From the NCBI RefSeq assembly GCF_014843845.1, contig NZ_JHQS01000017.1, forward strand, positions 248,001 through 312,000: a DNA stretch of 64,000 nucleotides, in the 5' to 3' direction. This stretch comes from Mesorhizobium amorphae. Lineage in GTDB: Bacteria; Pseudomonadota; Alphaproteobacteria; Rhizobiales; Rhizobiaceae. The notes beneath the pieces were generated by a model. The model did not search any database. It saw nothing but the letters and a program-made list of their open reading frames with translations, and had not been told where the DNA came from. A program made the position numbers and the translations under genes. Positions 50,225-60,925 of the stretch are shown in pieces. The first letter of the stretch is position 1. Every line of letters begins with the position of its first letter.

Positions 50225-51316
50225 ATGACGACGTCGATGCGATCATTGCCCGGCAGAAGGCCGTTCCTGACGGCGATGATGTCCATCCTTGCCCTCACCG
50301 GGCTTGTCGCGGGCGCGCTGACGGCCGAGCCGCGGGCAAAAGACCTGTTCGGCGCCAAGAAGCTGCCGGCCGTGGCGGCGGCGCAATCCTTCGGCTTCTA
50401 TTCCAAGGGCTGCTTTGCCGGCGGCGTCGCCATCCCCATGGACGGGCCGACCTGGGAAGTGATGCGGCCGTCGCGCAACCGGCGCTGGGGCCATCCGGCG
50501 ATGATCGCGCTGGTCGAGAAGCTCTCGCGTGACGCTCACGCCGACGGCTGGCCGGGGCTTCTGATCGGCGATATCTCGCAGCCGCGCGGCGGACCGATGC
50601 TGACCGGCCATGCCTCGCACCAGATCGGCCTCGACGCCGACATCTGGCTGACGCCGATGCCCAGTCGCCCGCTTTCGACCCGCCAGCGCGAAGAAATGAG
50701 CGCCACCCTGATGGTCGATGAGAAGACCCACCTGGTGAAGGACGGGCTGTGGAAGCCGATGCATACGCGGCTCCTCAAGCGCGCGGCCAGCTACCCGGAG
50801 GTCGAGCGCATCCTGGTCAATCCCGGCATCAAGAAGAAGCTCTGCGACACCGTCACCGGTGACCGCTCCTGGCTGCGCAAGATCCGGCCGTTCTGGGGCC
50901 ATGACTATCATTTCCATATGCGCATCGGCTGCCAGCCGGGTTCGCCCAACTGCAAGGGGCAGGAAGCGACCCCGGCTGACGACGGCTGCGGCAAGCCGCT
51001 GGCCTGGTGGTTTACCGAGGAGCCATGGCGGCCGAACAAGAACCCGGATGCGCCGAAGGCGCGCGACCTGATGACGATGGCAAACCTGCCCAGGCAATGC
51101 CAGACAGTGCTCGACGCGCCGGCTCCGGCCTCGGCGGAAGCCGCCACCTATCATGGCGGCGGCGTGCCGATCGCGGTCGCCGCCGAGCCGGCGGAGGCGC
51201 TGCCGACGGCACCGGCGGTGCCAAGCGACGCAGCGGCGCTGCCCGCCTCGGCAAGCGCGTTCGCGCCGACACCCGAGATCGGCATCCCGCTGCCGCGACC
51301 GCGGCCGGGAAACTGA
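50225..51316 (+). CDS. mepA: Penicillin-insensitive murein endopeptidase MepA
   Basis: A 363-aa exported peptidase that cuts D-Ala-mDap cross-links in peptidoglycan. Signal region residues 1-35 ([21 protein letters not shown]). The zinc site includes [15 protein letters not shown] (His129, His132, Asp137/139) and [14 protein letters not shown] Pro/Ala-rich tail of ~70 residues follows the domain. The start at 50225 has GGAGGGG ten bases upstream; a further upstream ATG at 50189 has none. Confidence 0.92.
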   Translation: MTTSMRSLPGRRPFLTAMMSILALTGLVAGALTAEPRAKDLFGAKKLPAVAAAQSFGFYSKGCFAGGVAIPMDGPTWEVMRPSRNRRWGHPAMIALVEKLSRDAHADGWPGLLIGDISQPRGGPMLTGHASHQIGLDADIWLTPMPSRPLSTRQREEMSATLMVDEKTHLVKDGLWKPMHTRLLKRAASYPEVERILVNPGIKKKLCDTVTGDRSWLRKIRPFWGHDYHFHMRIGCQPGSPNCKGQEATPADDGCGKPLAWWFTEEPWRPNKNPDAPKARDLMTMANLPRQCQTVLDAPAPASAEAATYHGGGVPIAVAAEPAEALPTAPAVPSDAAALPASASAFAPTPEIGIPLPRPRPGN

Positions 51317-51401
51317 CGCGGAAGCGGCTTTCCCTTTCCGAAGTCATGCGCTAGTCACGAGAAACAGCGGCAGACTGCCGGAATGGGGACGACCAAGAGC
51401 C

Positions 51402-52421
51402 ATGCAAGGTGACGACGAGACAGCGCTGCGGTTTCCGGTCCTGATCGGCGACATCGGCGGCACCAATGCGCGCTTTTCGATCGTGCTCGACGCGAATTCG
51501 GAAGCGACCGAGCCGCAGATCGTCCAGACGGCCAATTTCAACACGATCGACGACGCGATCCAGGCGGCGGTGCTCGACCGCTCCTCGATCCGGCCCAATT
51601 CGGCGGTGCTGGCGGTGGCCGGTCCGGTCGACGGCGACGAGATCGAGCTGACCAACTGCCCGTGGGTGGTCAAGCCAAGGAAAATGTTCGCCAATCTTGG
51701 CCTCAGCGACATCGTCGTGCTCAACGATTTCGAGGCGCAGGCGCTGGCCGTGGTCGCGCTCGGCGAAGAGCATATGGAAAAGATCGGCGGCGGCACGCCG
51801 GAAGCCAATGCAGGCCGCGTGGTGCTCGGTCCCGGCACCGGGCTTGGCGTCGCCGGGCTGATCCATGCCCTGAACCACTGGATTCCGGTGCCGGGCGAAG
51901 GCGGCCACATGGACATTGGGCCGCGCTCAGCCCGCGATTTCCAGGTTTTCCCCCATATCGAGAGGCTGGAAGGCCGCATTTCAGGCGAGCAGATCCTGTG
52001 CGGGCGCGGCCTGGTCAACCTCTATCGCGCCGTGGCCAAGGCCGACGGCAAGCCGGCGCCCTTCACCATGCCGGCAGAAATCACCGCGGCGGCGCTGGCG
52101 AAGATCGATCCGGTGGCCGAAGAAGCGCTGTCGATGTTCGTCACTTGCCTCGGCCGCACCGCCGGTGACCTGGCGCTGGTGTTCATGAGCCGCGGCGGCG
52201 TGTTCCTCACCGGCGGCATCGCGCAAAAGATCGTGCCGGCGCTGAAAGCCGGCAATTTCCGCGCCGCATTCGAGGACAAGGCGCCACACAGCGAGCTGAT
52301 GCGCGCCATGCCGGTTTATGTCATCACCCACCCGCTGGCGGCGCTTCTCGGCCTTGCCGCCTATGCCCGAACCCCCTCGCTGTTCGGCGTCCAGACGGCG
52401 GGACGGCGCTGGCGCGCATAA
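51402..52421 (+). CDS. glk: Glucokinase (Glk family)
   Basis: A 339-aa ATP-dependent hexokinase. It has the phosphate-binding motif [12 protein letters not shown] (15-26), [40 protein letters not shown] and [13 protein letters not shown], all typical of the Glk (not ROK) family. The glucose-6-phosphate it makes enters the Entner-Doudoroff pathway used by rhizobia. It precedes an ABC exporter gene by about 80 bp. Confidence 0.95.
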   Translation: MQGDDETALRFPVLIGDIGGTNARFSIVLDANSEATEPQIVQTANFNTIDDAIQAAVLDRSSIRPNSAVLAVAGPVDGDEIELTNCPWVVKPRKMFANLGLSDIVVLNDFEAQALAVVALGEEHMEKIGGGTPEANAGRVVLGPGTGLGVAGLIHALNHWIPVPGEGGHMDIGPRSARDFQVFPHIERLEGRISGEQILCGRGLVNLYRAVAKADGKPAPFTMPAEITAAALAKIDPVAEEALSMFVTCLGRTAGDLALVFMSRGGVFLTGGIAQKIVPALKAGNFRAAFEDKAPHSELMRAMPVYVITHPLAALLGLAAYARTPSLFGVQTAGRRWRA

Positions 52422-52501
52422 GGATCGCGCCACCCCGCGACGAAGTTTCGCCATAGGCAAGCCGCAGACAGGGCGCTAAGAGGGGTGCCGAATTCCAGCC
52501 C

Positions 52502-54403
52502 TTGCGGCATGACCAGACGACGGACCCACGGAACGCCAGCGACTTGAACCAATCATCCCAACACCATGCGAGGGCTCGGCCGGGCGAGGTCGTGGCGGTC
52601 ATTCGCCGCATTCTCGAAGAGAACGGCCGCGACTATCGGTGGTCGTACGTTTTCACCATACTGTGCCTGCTGACCGTGTCGGCGACGACGGCCCTCTCCG
52701 CCTGGATCATGAGTCCGGTCGTCAATCAGATCTTCTATGAACGGCGCGGCGACCTGATCCCGTGGATCTGCGCCGCACTGCTCGGGGCTTTCATCCTGCG
52801 CGGGCTTGCCGGCTACGGCCAGGCGGTGACGATGGCCAGGATCGGCAACAATCTGGTGGCGCGCTACCAGCAGCGCATCTTCAACCATCTGATGAAGCTC
52901 GGCGTCAGCTTCTTCAACGACACCCGTTCCGGCCGGCTGGCGGCGCAGGTCAACGAGAACGTCAACGGCATTCGTGACCTGCTGTCGATGACGATCACGT
53001 CGACTGCGCGCGACGCCGTCTCCCTGGTCGCACTGGTCGGCGTCATGATCTACCAGGATCCGGTGCTTTCGCTCAGCTCCCTGCTGATCGGACCGCCGCT
53101 GATCTACACCGTGACCTATCTGATGCGACGGGTTCGGCGCATCACCCGTGAATCGGTGCAGATCAATTCGCGGCTGATTGGCGCCATGCAGGAAGCCACG
53201 CAAGGCATAGCCATCGTCAAGGCCTTCACCATGGAGGACGAGCTATCGCGTCGCATCGGCAAGCTCGCCGACGATGCGGAACAGCGGTCAAACAAGATCG
53301 CGCGCGTCTCGGAGCGGCTCACGCCGATCTCCGAACTGCTGGCAGGTTTGGCCTTTGCCAGCGTCATCGCCTATTCCGGCTACCGGGCTACCGTTCTCGG
53401 CCAGCCGCCGGGCGCGGTCTTTTCCTTCATCACGGCGCTGACGCTCGCCTATGATCCGGCGCGCCGGCTGGCGCGCATGCAGGTCGGCATGGAACGCGCT
53501 TTGGTCAATGCGCGCATGATCTATGAGCTTCTCGACCTCCAGCCGCAGCAGGGCGATACGTCGGGCGCGGCCGAAGCCAGGATCACCACCGGCGAGGTGC
53601 ACTTCAACAGTGTCACGTTCGGCTATGTGCCGGAAACGCCGGTGCTGCAGGAACTGAGCTTCGTCGCCCAGGCCGGCAAGATGACGGCCATCGTCGGCGC
53701 TTCGGGCGCCGGCAAGTCGACGCTGGTGGCGCTCTTGCAGCGCTTCTACGATGTCGACCAAGGCAGCATCACGATCGACGGCCAGGACATTTCAAAGGTG
53801 ACCAAGAAGTCGCTGCGCGGCTCGATCGCCTATGTCTCGCAGGCGCCCTATCTGTTCGAGGGCACCATCCGCGACAACATCCGCTATGGGCGGCCCTCCG
53901 CCACCGATGCCGAGATCGAGCAGGCGGCAAAGCAGGCTGCGGCCGACGAGTTCATCCGCCAGCAGCCGCAGGGTTATGACACGCCCGTCGGCGAAAACGG
54001 CGTGACGCTGTCGGGCGGCCAGCGCCAGCGCGTGTCGATAGCCCGCGCCATCGTGCGCAATGCGCCGATCCTGCTGCTCGACGAGGCGACCTCGGCGCTC
54101 GACAACGAGGCCGAAGCGCGCGTCCAGGAGGCGCTGACCCATGTCATGGAAGGGCGCACCACCATCGTCATCGCGCATCGGCTGTCGACAGTGGTCAATG
54201 CTGACCACATCATCGTGCTGGAAGAGGGCAGGCTGGTCGAGGAAGGCACGCATGCCGCGCTGATGGCCGATCCGCACAGCGTCTATGCCCGTTTCCACCG
54301 GGTGCAGGGCAAGAAGGGTCTGGGGCTTGTCGACGACGCCAAGCCAATCCAAACTCCGCTGCCGCGCTCGCGTGGAAAGAAGGTGGTGGGGAGGAACGCA
54401 TGA
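52502..54403 (+). CDS. ABC transporter, fused permease/ATP-binding (MsbA-like exporter)
   Basis: A 633-aa half transporter. Six transmembrane helices (about 45-345), then the ATPase with Walker [10 protein letters not shown] (from 399), signature LSGGQRQR (from 503) and Walker [13 protein letters not shown] (from 522). This MsbA-like type exports lipids, drugs or peptides. The start is uncertain: a TTG at 52502, or a GTG at 52592 that would remove 30 residues before the first helix. Its end overlaps dapB by four bases. Confidence 0.93.
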   Translation: MRHDQTTDPRNASDLNQSSQHHARARPGEVVAVIRRILEENGRDYRWSYVFTILCLLTVSATTALSAWIMSPVVNQIFYERRGDLIPWICAALLGAFILRGLAGYGQAVTMARIGNNLVARYQQRIFNHLMKLGVSFFNDTRSGRLAAQVNENVNGIRDLLSMTITSTARDAVSLVALVGVMIYQDPVLSLSSLLIGPPLIYTVTYLMRRVRRITRESVQINSRLIGAMQEATQGIAIVKAFTMEDELSRRIGKLADDAEQRSNKIARVSERLTPISELLAGLAFASVIAYSGYRATVLGQPPGAVFSFITALTLAYDPARRLARMQVGMERALVNARMIYELLDLQPQQGDTSGAAEARITTGEVHFNSVTFGYVPETPVLQELSFVAQAGKMTAIVGASGAGKSTLVALLQRFYDVDQGSITIDGQDISKVTKKSLRGSIAYVSQAPYLFEGTIRDNIRYGRPSATDAEIEQAAKQAAADEFIRQQPQGYDTPVGENGVTLSGGQRQRVSIARAIVRNAPILLLDEATSALDNEAEARVQEALTHVMEGRTTIVIAHRLSTVVNADHIIVLEEGRLVEEGTHAALMADPHSVYARFHRVQGKKGLGLVDDAKPIQTPLPRSRGKKVVGRNA

Positions 54404-55221
54404 GCGAATCCGGCGATATGGGCCTGGTGGTGGTGGGCGCGGCCGGCCGCATGGGCCAGACGCTGATCCGTGCCATCCATACGATGCCGGGCGCGCGCGT
54501 CGCCGGCGCGGTCGAGCGGCCGGGATCGCCCTATCTCGGCAAGGATGCCGGCGAGCTTGCCGGCATCGGCATCATCAACGTGCCGATCGTCGACGATCCG
54601 CTGCCGGCCTTCGCCAAGGCCGACGGCGTTCTCGACTTCACCGCACCGGCCGCAACCGTCGAATTCGCCGGCTACGCGGCGCAGGCGCGCATTGCCCATG
54701 TCATCGGCACCACCGGCTGCTCGGCCGACGACAATGCCGCGATCGCGGCGGCGGCGCGCCATGCGACGATCGTCAAATCCGGCAATATGAGCCTTGGCGT
54801 CAATTTGCTGGCGGTGCTGGTGGAACAGGCCGCGAAGGCGCTCGACGCCGAGGATTTCGACATCGAGATCCTGGAAATGCACCACCGCCACAAGGTCGAC
54901 GCGCCGTCGGGAACAGCACTGCTGCTCGGCGAAGCCGCCGCCGCAGGGCGCGGTATTGAGCTTGCCGGCAACGATGTGCGCGTCCGCGACGGCCATACCG
55001 GCGTGCGCAAGACCGGCTCGATCGGTTTCGCCACGCTGCGCGGCGGCTCGGTGGTCGGCGACCACAGCGTGGTGCTGGCCGGCACCGGCGAGCGCATCAC
55101 GCTTGCCCACCATGCCGAGGACCGGGCGATCTTTGCCCGCGGCGCGGTCAAGGCGGCTCTTTGGGCACGTGGCAAGAAGCCCGGACTGTATTCGATGCGG
55201 GACGTGCTCGGCCTGAGCTGA
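54400..55221 (+). CDS. dapB: 4-hydroxy-tetrahydrodipicolinate reductase
   Basis: A 273-aa reductase in lysine and diaminopimelate synthesis. It has the NAD(P) motif [33 protein letters not shown] and the catalytic block [19 protein letters not shown]. The ATG overlaps the ABC exporter stop (ATGA). Followed after 33 bp by gpmA. Confidence 0.96.
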   Translation: MSESGDMGLVVVGAAGRMGQTLIRAIHTMPGARVAGAVERPGSPYLGKDAGELAGIGIINVPIVDDPLPAFAKADGVLDFTAPAATVEFAGYAAQARIAHVIGTTGCSADDNAAIAAAARHATIVKSGNMSLGVNLLAVLVEQAAKALDAEDFDIEILEMHHRHKVDAPSGTALLLGEAAAAGRGIELAGNDVRVRDGHTGVRKTGSIGFATLRGGSVVGDHSVVLAGTGERITLAHHAEDRAIFARGAVKAALWARGKKPGLYSMRDVLGLS

Positions 55222-55254
55222 GGCGGCCTGATCCCCAACCTTGAAGGAGCAAAC

Positions 55255-55875
55255 ATGTCGGGAACTCTCGTGCTCGTGCGCCATGGCCAGAGCGAATGGA
55301 ACCTGAAGAACCTGTTCACCGGCTGGCGCGACGTCGACCTGACCGAGCAGGGCCACAAGGAGGCCAAGGAGGCAGGTGCGAAGCTCAAGGCGCGCGGCCT
55401 GAAATTCGACATCGCCTTCACCTCGGCACTGATCCGGGCCCAAAAAACCTGCCAGCACATTCTCGACGCAGTTGGCCAGAGCGAGCTGAAGACGATCCGC
55501 GACCAGGCGCTGAACGAGCGCGACTATGGCGATCTCGCCGGCCTCAACAAGGACGACGCGCGCAAGAAGTGGGGCGAGGAGCAGGTGCATATCTGGCGCC
55601 GCTCCTACGACGTCTCGCCGCCTGGAGGCGAAAGCCTGAAGGACACCGGCGCCCGTGTCTGGCCCTACTATCTGCACGATCTGCAGCCGCATGTGCTGCG
55701 CGGCGAAACCGTGCTGGTCGCGGCGCACGGCAATTCGCTGCGCGCGCTGATCATGGCGCTGGATGGCAAGAGCGGAGAGGAGATCGTCAAGCTCGAGCTC
55801 GGCACCGGCGTGCCGGTGATCTACAGGCTCAACGCCGATTCCACCGTGGCGTCGAAGGAAGTGCTGGAAGGCTGA
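55255..55875 (+). CDS. gpmA: 2,3-bisphosphoglycerate-dependent phosphoglycerate mutase
   Basis: A 206-aa glycolytic enzyme. The phosphohistidine is His10 in [18 protein letters not shown]; also present are [22 protein letters not shown] and [15 protein letters not shown]. It is shorter than the 250-aa enteric form, as usual for alphaproteobacteria. A good ribosome binding site (aaggagc) precedes the ATG. Confidence 0.96.
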   Translation: MSGTLVLVRHGQSEWNLKNLFTGWRDVDLTEQGHKEAKEAGAKLKARGLKFDIAFTSALIRAQKTCQHILDAVGQSELKTIRDQALNERDYGDLAGLNKDDARKKWGEEQVHIWRRSYDVSPPGGESLKDTGARVWPYYLHDLQPHVLRGETVLVAAHGNSLRALIMALDGKSGEEIVKLELGTGVPVIYRLNADSTVASKEVLEG

Positions 55876-55910
55876 GGCGATCGCTCGGTCGCCCATTGTC
55901 AAAAGTCGGC

Positions 55911-56081
55911 GCCGCCCCTCATCTGCCTGCCGGCATCTTCTCCCCGTAAACGGGGAGAAGGGGCTGGCTGTGATGGCGGCACCCTATTTGCAACGCTGGC
56001 GATTGGCGAAATCGGTGATGAGAGCGTCCCTCTCCCCGTCCCTATACGGGGAGAGGATGCCGGCAGGCAGGTGAGGGGCAG
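55911..56081. repeat. Long inverted-repeat element (RIME-like)
   Basis: Arms at 55911-55951 and 56040-56081 are near-perfect reverse complements (gcc(g/t)cccctcatctgcc, tgccggcatct, tctccccgta). Each arm ends in a ccccgt..acgggg hairpin. This is the layout of the rhizobium-specific intergenic mosaic elements. It fills most of the gap between gpmA and the tRNA gene. Confidence 0.85.
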
Positions 56082-56172
56082 CACCGACGCCCGAAACTCA
56101 GCCGGCAAGCGGACAGCCCTCAAAAAAGCGCGTTGACACCCGTCGCTTGCCCGCTTACATGAGCCCGCACCA

Positions 56173-56257
56173 GCCCAGATGGCGGAATTGGTAGACGCGC
56201 ACGGTTCAGGTCCGTGTTCCGCAAGGAGTGGAGGTTCGAGTCCTCTTCTGGGCACCA
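56173..56257 (+). tRNA. tRNA-Leu (anticodon CAG)
   Basis: Acceptor stem GCCCAGA pairs with TCTGGGC, followed by ACCA encoded in the gene. The D-loop (ggcggaattggtagacgc), the anticodon arm acggttcaggtccgt with anticodon CAG, a long class II variable arm (ttccgcaaggagtg) and the T-loop (ggttcgagtcc) are all present. It reads the CUG leucine codon. Confidence 0.96.
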
Positions 56258-56301
56258 AATTCCCGGTTCGAGCCATTCGATATGGTTCAGAGACCTTAAG
56301 A

Positions 56302-56329
56302 AAAAGCCCGGTTCGTCCGGGCTTTTTTG
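56302..56329 (+). terminator. Rho-independent terminator after tRNA-Leu
   Basis: The stem aaagcccg / cgggcttt with loop gttcgtc is followed by a T run. It ends the tRNA transcript about 45 bp after the gene. Confidence 0.88.
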
Positions 56330-56408
56330 TTGACGCCAACCTGCCCTCCTGGTCAGGCATTGAACAAACCGCTTCAAACCTGACAACCGCGTTGGTACGG
56401 TCCATGCC

Positions 56409-58084
56409 ATGGCTCAATCCGCCCAGCCGATCACCATCGCCCGTCGTGACCAGATGTTCCCCATCCTGGCCGAGGCGGACATCGAGCGGATGCGCCGGTT
56501 CGGCGAGGCCAGTGCCTACGCCCCCGGCGAGCATATCGTCACCGCCGGCGAAGTGGCGCCCGGCCTGATCGTCATCCTGTCGGGGACGGTCGATATCACC
56601 CAGGATGCCGGGCTCGGCCGCCGGCGCGAGACGATCGTCACCCACGGTGCGGGCAATTTCATCGGCGAATTGGCGCAGCTTTCGAGCCGTCCGTCGCTGG
56701 TCAATGCCGAGGCCACACAGCCGGTCGAGGCCTTCGTCATCCCCTCGCAGCGGCTGCGCGACCTGATGGTGCAGGAGGCCAATCTCGGCGAGCGGATCAT
56801 GCGGGCGCTGATCCTGCGCCGCGTCGGCCTATTGGAAAGCGGCACGAGCGACCGGTCATCATCGGACCCGCCGGCAATGGCGACGTGCTGCGGCTGCAGG
56901 GTTTTCTGGCCCGCAGCGGCCAGCCGCACCGGGCGCTTGATTCCGACGCCGATCCTTGCGCCAAAACCCTGATCGAGCGTTTTCATGTCGACCCGCACCA
57001 CCTGCCGATCGTGCTCTGTCCGAACGGCAAGCTGCTGCACAATCCCGGCGAAAACGAACTCGCGCGCTGCATTGGCCTGCTGCGGCCGATCGACACCACC
57101 AAAGTCTACGACGTGGCCATTGTCGGCGCAGGGCCGGCGGGGCTGGCGGCCGCGGTCTATGCCGCCTCCGAAGGCCTGTCGACGATCGTGCTCGACTGCC
57201 GCGCCTTCGGCGGACAGGCGGGCGCCTCCTCGCGCATCGAGAACTATCTTGGTTTCCCGACCGGCATTACCGGAATGGCGCTGATGGCGCGCGCCTACAA
57301 CCAGGCGCAGAAGTTCGGCGTCGAAATGGTCATCCCCGACGAAGCCAGGCTGCTCAGCGCTGCCGCCGGCGGCTACGCGCTCGATGTCGGCGACGGCGAG
57401 ACCGTGCGGGCGCGGACGGTTGTGATCGCCAGCGGCGCGCGCTACCGGCGCCTCGATGTCGCGAACCTGGCGCAATTCGAGGGCACATCCGTGCATTATT
57501 GGGCTTCGCCGATCGAGGCGCGGCTGTGCAGCGGCCAGGAGGTGGCGCTGGTCGGGGCCGGCAATTCGGCGGGACAGGCGGCTGTCTACCTGGCCAGCCA
57601 GGTGCGCAAGGTGGCGCTCTTGGCGCGCCGTGGCAGTCTCGATGCCACCATGTCGCGCTATCTGGTCGAGCGCATCAAGGCGCAGCCGAACATCGAAATA
57701 CTGGCCGAGACCGAGGTCGTGGCGCTGGAAGGCCACGAGGGCAATCTCGATGCGGTGCGCTGGCTGAACCATGCGACCGGCGAAGAGACGACGCGGTCCA
57801 TCCGCCACCTCTTCCTGTTCATCGGCGCCGAGCCGAACACGGACTGGCTGGCGCAATGCAACGTGGCGCTGGACGCGAAGGGGTTCGTGCGCACCGGACC
57901 GGACGTGGCATCGGGCCTGATGGAGACGAGCCGCAGCGGGGTGTTCGCCATCGGCGACGTGCGCTCGGGCTCGGTCAAGCGCGTGGCTGCCGCCGTCGGC
58001 GAAGGCGCCCAGGTGGTGGCGGCATTGCACGCCTATCTCGCGCGCGACAACACCGTGACGCCTCAAGTGGCCAGGAGACAGTGA
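56409..58084 (+). pseudogene. Cyclic-nucleotide-binding, thioredoxin-reductase-like protein, split by a 1-base frameshift
   Basis: The first frame (56409-56972) encodes a cNMP-binding domain (GEHIVTAGEVAPGLIVILSGTVDI, GELAQLSSRPSLVNAEA). It goes out of frame near 56850, at ggcacgagcgaccgg. Adding one G there restores GTSGPVIIGPAGNGDVLRLQGFL and continues into the second frame (56885-58084). That encodes a thioredoxin-like linker without CxxC, then an FAD/NAD(P) domain (VYDVAIVGAGPAGLAAAVYAA, VALVGAGNSAGQAAVYLAS, GVFAIGDVRSGSVKRVAAAVGEG). The expected intact length is about 555 aa. The FAD part could still be made alone from 56885. Confidence 0.82.
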
Positions 58085-58392
58085 TGGCGGACGAATGCAG
58101 ACATGCGAGCGACATCCAGGACGTGACGCCGAGCGCGCTCGGCTGCGAAGAATGCCTGAAAAGCGGATCGTGGTGGGTGCATCTGCGGCTCTGCCGCACC
58201 TGTGGCCATGTCGGTTGCTGCGACGACTCGCCCAACCGCCACGCCACCAAGCATTTTCACGCCACCAGCCATCCGGTCATCGAAGGCTACGATCCGCAGG
58301 AGGGCTGGGGCTGGTGCTATGTCGACGAGGTTTTTCTCGACCTCGGCGACCGCGTCACACCGCAGAACGGTCCGATCCCGCGCTTTTATTGA
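58084..58392 (+). CDS. UBP-type zinc finger protein
   Basis: A 102-aa protein with the ZnF-UBP domain: ALGCEECLKSGSWWVHLRLCRTCGHVGCCD then SPNRHATKHFHATSHPVIEGY, with the full set of Cys and His zinc ligands. In eukaryotes this domain binds the ubiquitin C-terminus; its role in bacteria is unknown. The ATG overlaps the stop of the FAD-protein gene (TGATG), so the two are translationally coupled and probably act together. Confidence 0.9.
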   Translation: MADECRHASDIQDVTPSALGCEECLKSGSWWVHLRLCRTCGHVGCCDDSPNRHATKHFHATSHPVIEGYDPQEGWGWCYVDEVFLDLGDRVTPQNGPIPRFY

Positions 58393-58444
58393 GCTGCAGC
58401 GGTTTGTGCATACGGGCATTCGGAGCCCGCCGACTGTGCGGTTT

Positions 58445-58624
58445 TTATCGCACGGAGCCTGTGACGGTCCGGTCGATGGCATCGGGAACGGATTTGCGTT
58501 CGTTTCCGGCAAGTGCCGCTATGATCAGCAGGCTGGCGACGACCGGCACGAACAGGATGGCGACGCGGGCCTGCACATAGAAGATGGCGCGCCATTCGTT
58601 GCGTTTGTCGGGGCTGTCGCTCAT
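58445..58624 (-). CDS. Small single-pass membrane protein (59 aa, hypothetical)
   Basis: MSDSPDKRNEWRAIFYVQ followed by one hydrophobic helix (VAILFVPVVASLLIIAALA, about 20-38) and a short polar tail. No known family. A GTG three codons upstream is an alternative start. It is convergent with the zinc finger gene. The single clear membrane helix with flanking charges supports a real gene, but it could be chance. Confidence 0.5.
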   Translation of the reverse strand: MSDSPDKRNEWRAIFYVQARVAILFVPVVASLLIIAALAGNERKSVPDAIDRTVTGSVR

Positions 58625-58737
58625 CGTGCTCACTCTGTCATGCCCCCCGGGCGGGACATAGAGGCGAACCGTTAAGCAACCCCTTCCGATTTTGTTAACC
58701 TGCGGATTTCGAACCCCAGAGATCGCAAGTCTGGCGC

Positions 58738-59544
58738 TCAGCTCGCCGGCAACCCGAACAGCCTGCCGCCGGCAGGCACGACGTCGTCAATCCCCGCTAG
58801 CCGCAAACAATGCCAGGCCATGGCGTGGTTGCTGGAGGTGACGGGGATGCCGATGCGCTGCTCTAGGCCGGCCACCGCCTCTGCGACGCGCAGGCTGGTG
58901 CAGGAGATGAAGATCGCCTCGACGCCCGGTGCCGCGGCCATTTTTTCCGCCGCGGCCTCGATCGAGGCGAGCGAGATACGGGCGGCTTCGCGGTCGTCCT
59001 GCCGGTCGAAGGTGGCGACGGCCGCTATGTCGAGGCCACGGCCGGTGAAATAGGCGACGAGACCTTCGTTGATCTTCGGCGAATAGGGCGTCAGCAGGCC
59101 GATGCCCTTGACGCCGAGCGCCTTGAACGCGGCAAGTGCCCCGGTGACCGGCGTGGTGCAGGCGACGCCGGGCCGCGCCTTGCGGATCTCGGCGAACACC
59201 GCCTCCTCGCCGAGCGTCATCGTTGCCGAGGTGCAGCCGAAGCCGACGACGTCGAGCGGGAGGCTGGGCAGGATGAGGTCGACGCATGGCGCGATCCTCG
59301 GTCCGATGGCGCGCAGCGTGTCCGGCGTGATGTTGTGGTCGTTGAAGACGCGGGCCTCGTAGAAGGCGACGCCGGGAATGCGCACCAGGGCGCGGAATTC
59401 ATGCTCCAGCGTCTGGTCGGTGGCCAGGATGGCAAGGCCGATCGCGGCGCGCGAGGCCAAGCCGCCGTCGAGTTCCGACGGCAGCACGCCGAGATCGATC
59501 GGTCCGGAAGAGGGAGAGCGGGCGGCGGCAAGGTTGGCGGACAT
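58738..59544 (-). CDS. Aspartate/glutamate racemase superfamily protein (maleate isomerase/EutA-like)
   Basis: A 268-aa two-domain protein with the paired cysteines of the superfamily: Cys104 (VGFGCTSATM) and Cys215 (FISCTSLRV). Sequence layout is closest to the maleate isomerase, arylmalonate decarboxylase and EutA group. It lies 36 bp downstream of a D-amino acid dehydrogenase gene on the same strand, so it may interconvert amino acid enantiomers for that enzyme. The ATG at 59544 has GAGG six bases upstream; an ATG at 59559 has a weaker site. Confidence 0.85.
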   Translation of the reverse strand: MSANLAAARSPSSGPIDLGVLPSELDGGLASRAAIGLAILATDQTLEHEFRALVRIPGVAFYEARVFNDHNITPDTLRAIGPRIAPCVDLILPSLPLDVVGFGCTSATMTLGEEAVFAEIRKARPGVACTTPVTGALAAFKALGVKGIGLLTPYSPKINEGLVAYFTGRGLDIAAVATFDRQDDREAARISLASIEAAAEKMAAAPGVEAIFISCTSLRVAEAVAGLEQRIGIPVTSSNHAMAWHCLRLAGIDDVVPAGGRLFGLPAS

Positions 59545-59580
59545 GGCGTACCTCTTCATCTTCTCTTCTGGATCATGCTC

Positions 59581-60825
59581 TCAGTTCAAAAGTCCGTCCA
59601 TGGCAATGGCAGGCCGGCGGCCGGCGATCAGATCGGCGGTGATGCGGGCCGAGCCGTGCGACATCGTCCAGCCGATATGACCGTGCCCGGTGTTGAAATA
59701 GAGGTTGCGCAGGCGCCGTTGGCCGAACTCGGGCAGATTGTTCGGCGTCATGGGCCGCAGCCCCGCCCACATCTCGGCGCGGTCGTAATCGGCGCCTTCG
59801 GGGTAAAGCTCCTTGGTAACCCCTTTCATGAAGGCGAAGTCGGCGGGCTTGTGGCTGGTGTCGTAGCCGGCGAATTCCGCTGTCGCGGTGACGCGGATGC
59901 GGTCGCCGAAGCGCGAGATGGCGACCAGATTGTGCTCGTCGACGGAAGCAATCGTTGGCGGCAGCAAGCGGTTGCCGACGGGAATGGTCAGCGAATAGCC
60001 CTTGATCGGATAGATCGGCAGGCGGATGCCGATCGTCCTGGCAAGCACCGGACTGTAGGAGCCGAGCGCCAGCACATAGGCATCGCCCTTGAAGCTGCCC
60101 TTGTCGGTCAGCACCTGCGCGACGCCATCGCCCGATGTCTCGATGCCGGTGATGGTCGTGCCCGTGTGAATAGCGCCGCCGCGCTCGACGACCTTCGCCG
60201 CCAGCGCCCTGGTGAATTTCGCAGGATCGCCGGTCTCGTCGGTCGGGCAATAGATGCCGCCGGCGATCTTCTCCCTCGCTGATGCCAACGACGGATCGAG
60301 TGCGACGACGCCGTCGCGGTCGAGCACTTTTATCACCTGTCCGTCGGACTCCAGCAGCTTCATATGCTCGACGCCCTTGTCGAGCGCCTGCTGGCTGCGA
60401 TGGAAATAGAGGATGCCGCGATCGTTGCGGTCGTAGTCGATGGCCTCGTCGGCGATGACTTCGTGCAGCACGGTCTGCGAATAGGCGGCAAGCCGATGCT
60501 TGAGCAGCGTGTTGCGCCGCGCCTTCTCGGCCGTGCATTCCAGGAGGAATAGCCACGACCAGCTGTAGAGCCTGGGATCGGCCGAGAGTTTGAAGCGCAG
60601 CGCCTGATCCTTGAGCACCAGCGATTTCAGCAGGATCATCGGCGCCCTGGGCGACGACCAGACGAAGGAATGGCCCGGCGCGATCATGCCGGCATTGCCC
60701 CAGCTGGTCTCAGTGGCGACCTGTGCCTGGCGCTCGAGGAGCACCACCTCGTGGCCGTCCTTCTGCAGCTGATAGGCGGTGGTGACGCCGACAACGCCGC
60801 CACCCAGCACGATCACGCGCATCAC
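59581..60825 (-). CDS. dadA: D-amino acid dehydrogenase (small subunit, DadA-type)
   Basis: A 414-aa FAD-dependent dehydrogenase that oxidises D-amino acids to keto acids. FAD motif RVIVLGGGVVGVTTAYQLQ at the N-terminus; TSWGNAGMIAPGHSFVWSSP; C-terminal MTPNNLPEFG and NLYFNTGHGHIGWTMSHGS, all typical of DadA. The start may be either of two adjacent ATGs (60825 or 60822). It leads an apparent operon with the racemase-like gene. Confidence 0.92.
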   Translation of the reverse strand: MMRVIVLGGGVVGVTTAYQLQKDGHEVVLLERQAQVATETSWGNAGMIAPGHSFVWSSPRAPMILLKSLVLKDQALRFKLSADPRLYSWSWLFLLECTAEKARRNTLLKHRLAAYSQTVLHEVIADEAIDYDRNDRGILYFHRSQQALDKGVEHMKLLESDGQVIKVLDRDGVVALDPSLASAREKIAGGIYCPTDETGDPAKFTRALAAKVVERGGAIHTGTTITGIETSGDGVAQVLTDKGSFKGDAYVLALGSYSPVLARTIGIRLPIYPIKGYSLTIPVGNRLLPPTIASVDEHNLVAISRFGDRIRVTATAEFAGYDTSHKPADFAFMKGVTKELYPEGADYDRAEMWAGLRPMTPNNLPEFGQRRLRNLYFNTGHGHIGWTMSHGSARITADLIAGRRPAIAMDGLLN

Positions 60826-60925
60826 GCCTCCGGAGATCGCAAAGTCGGCTCACTTTAGAGTGGAATCCGAAATTGCAAAGTCCGGACGTGTGGGCCAGGG
60901 CGAGGGCTGCCGGGAGGCCGGATGC

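Noticed and set aside
54283..55902. Minus-strand open frame of 539 codons over dapB and gpmA
   Set aside because: It covers two well-conserved genes on the other strand and has no protein features of its own.
59560..59583. Possible copy of the gatcatggtc repeat at the end of dadA
   Set aside because: Only about eight bases match, too few to call.
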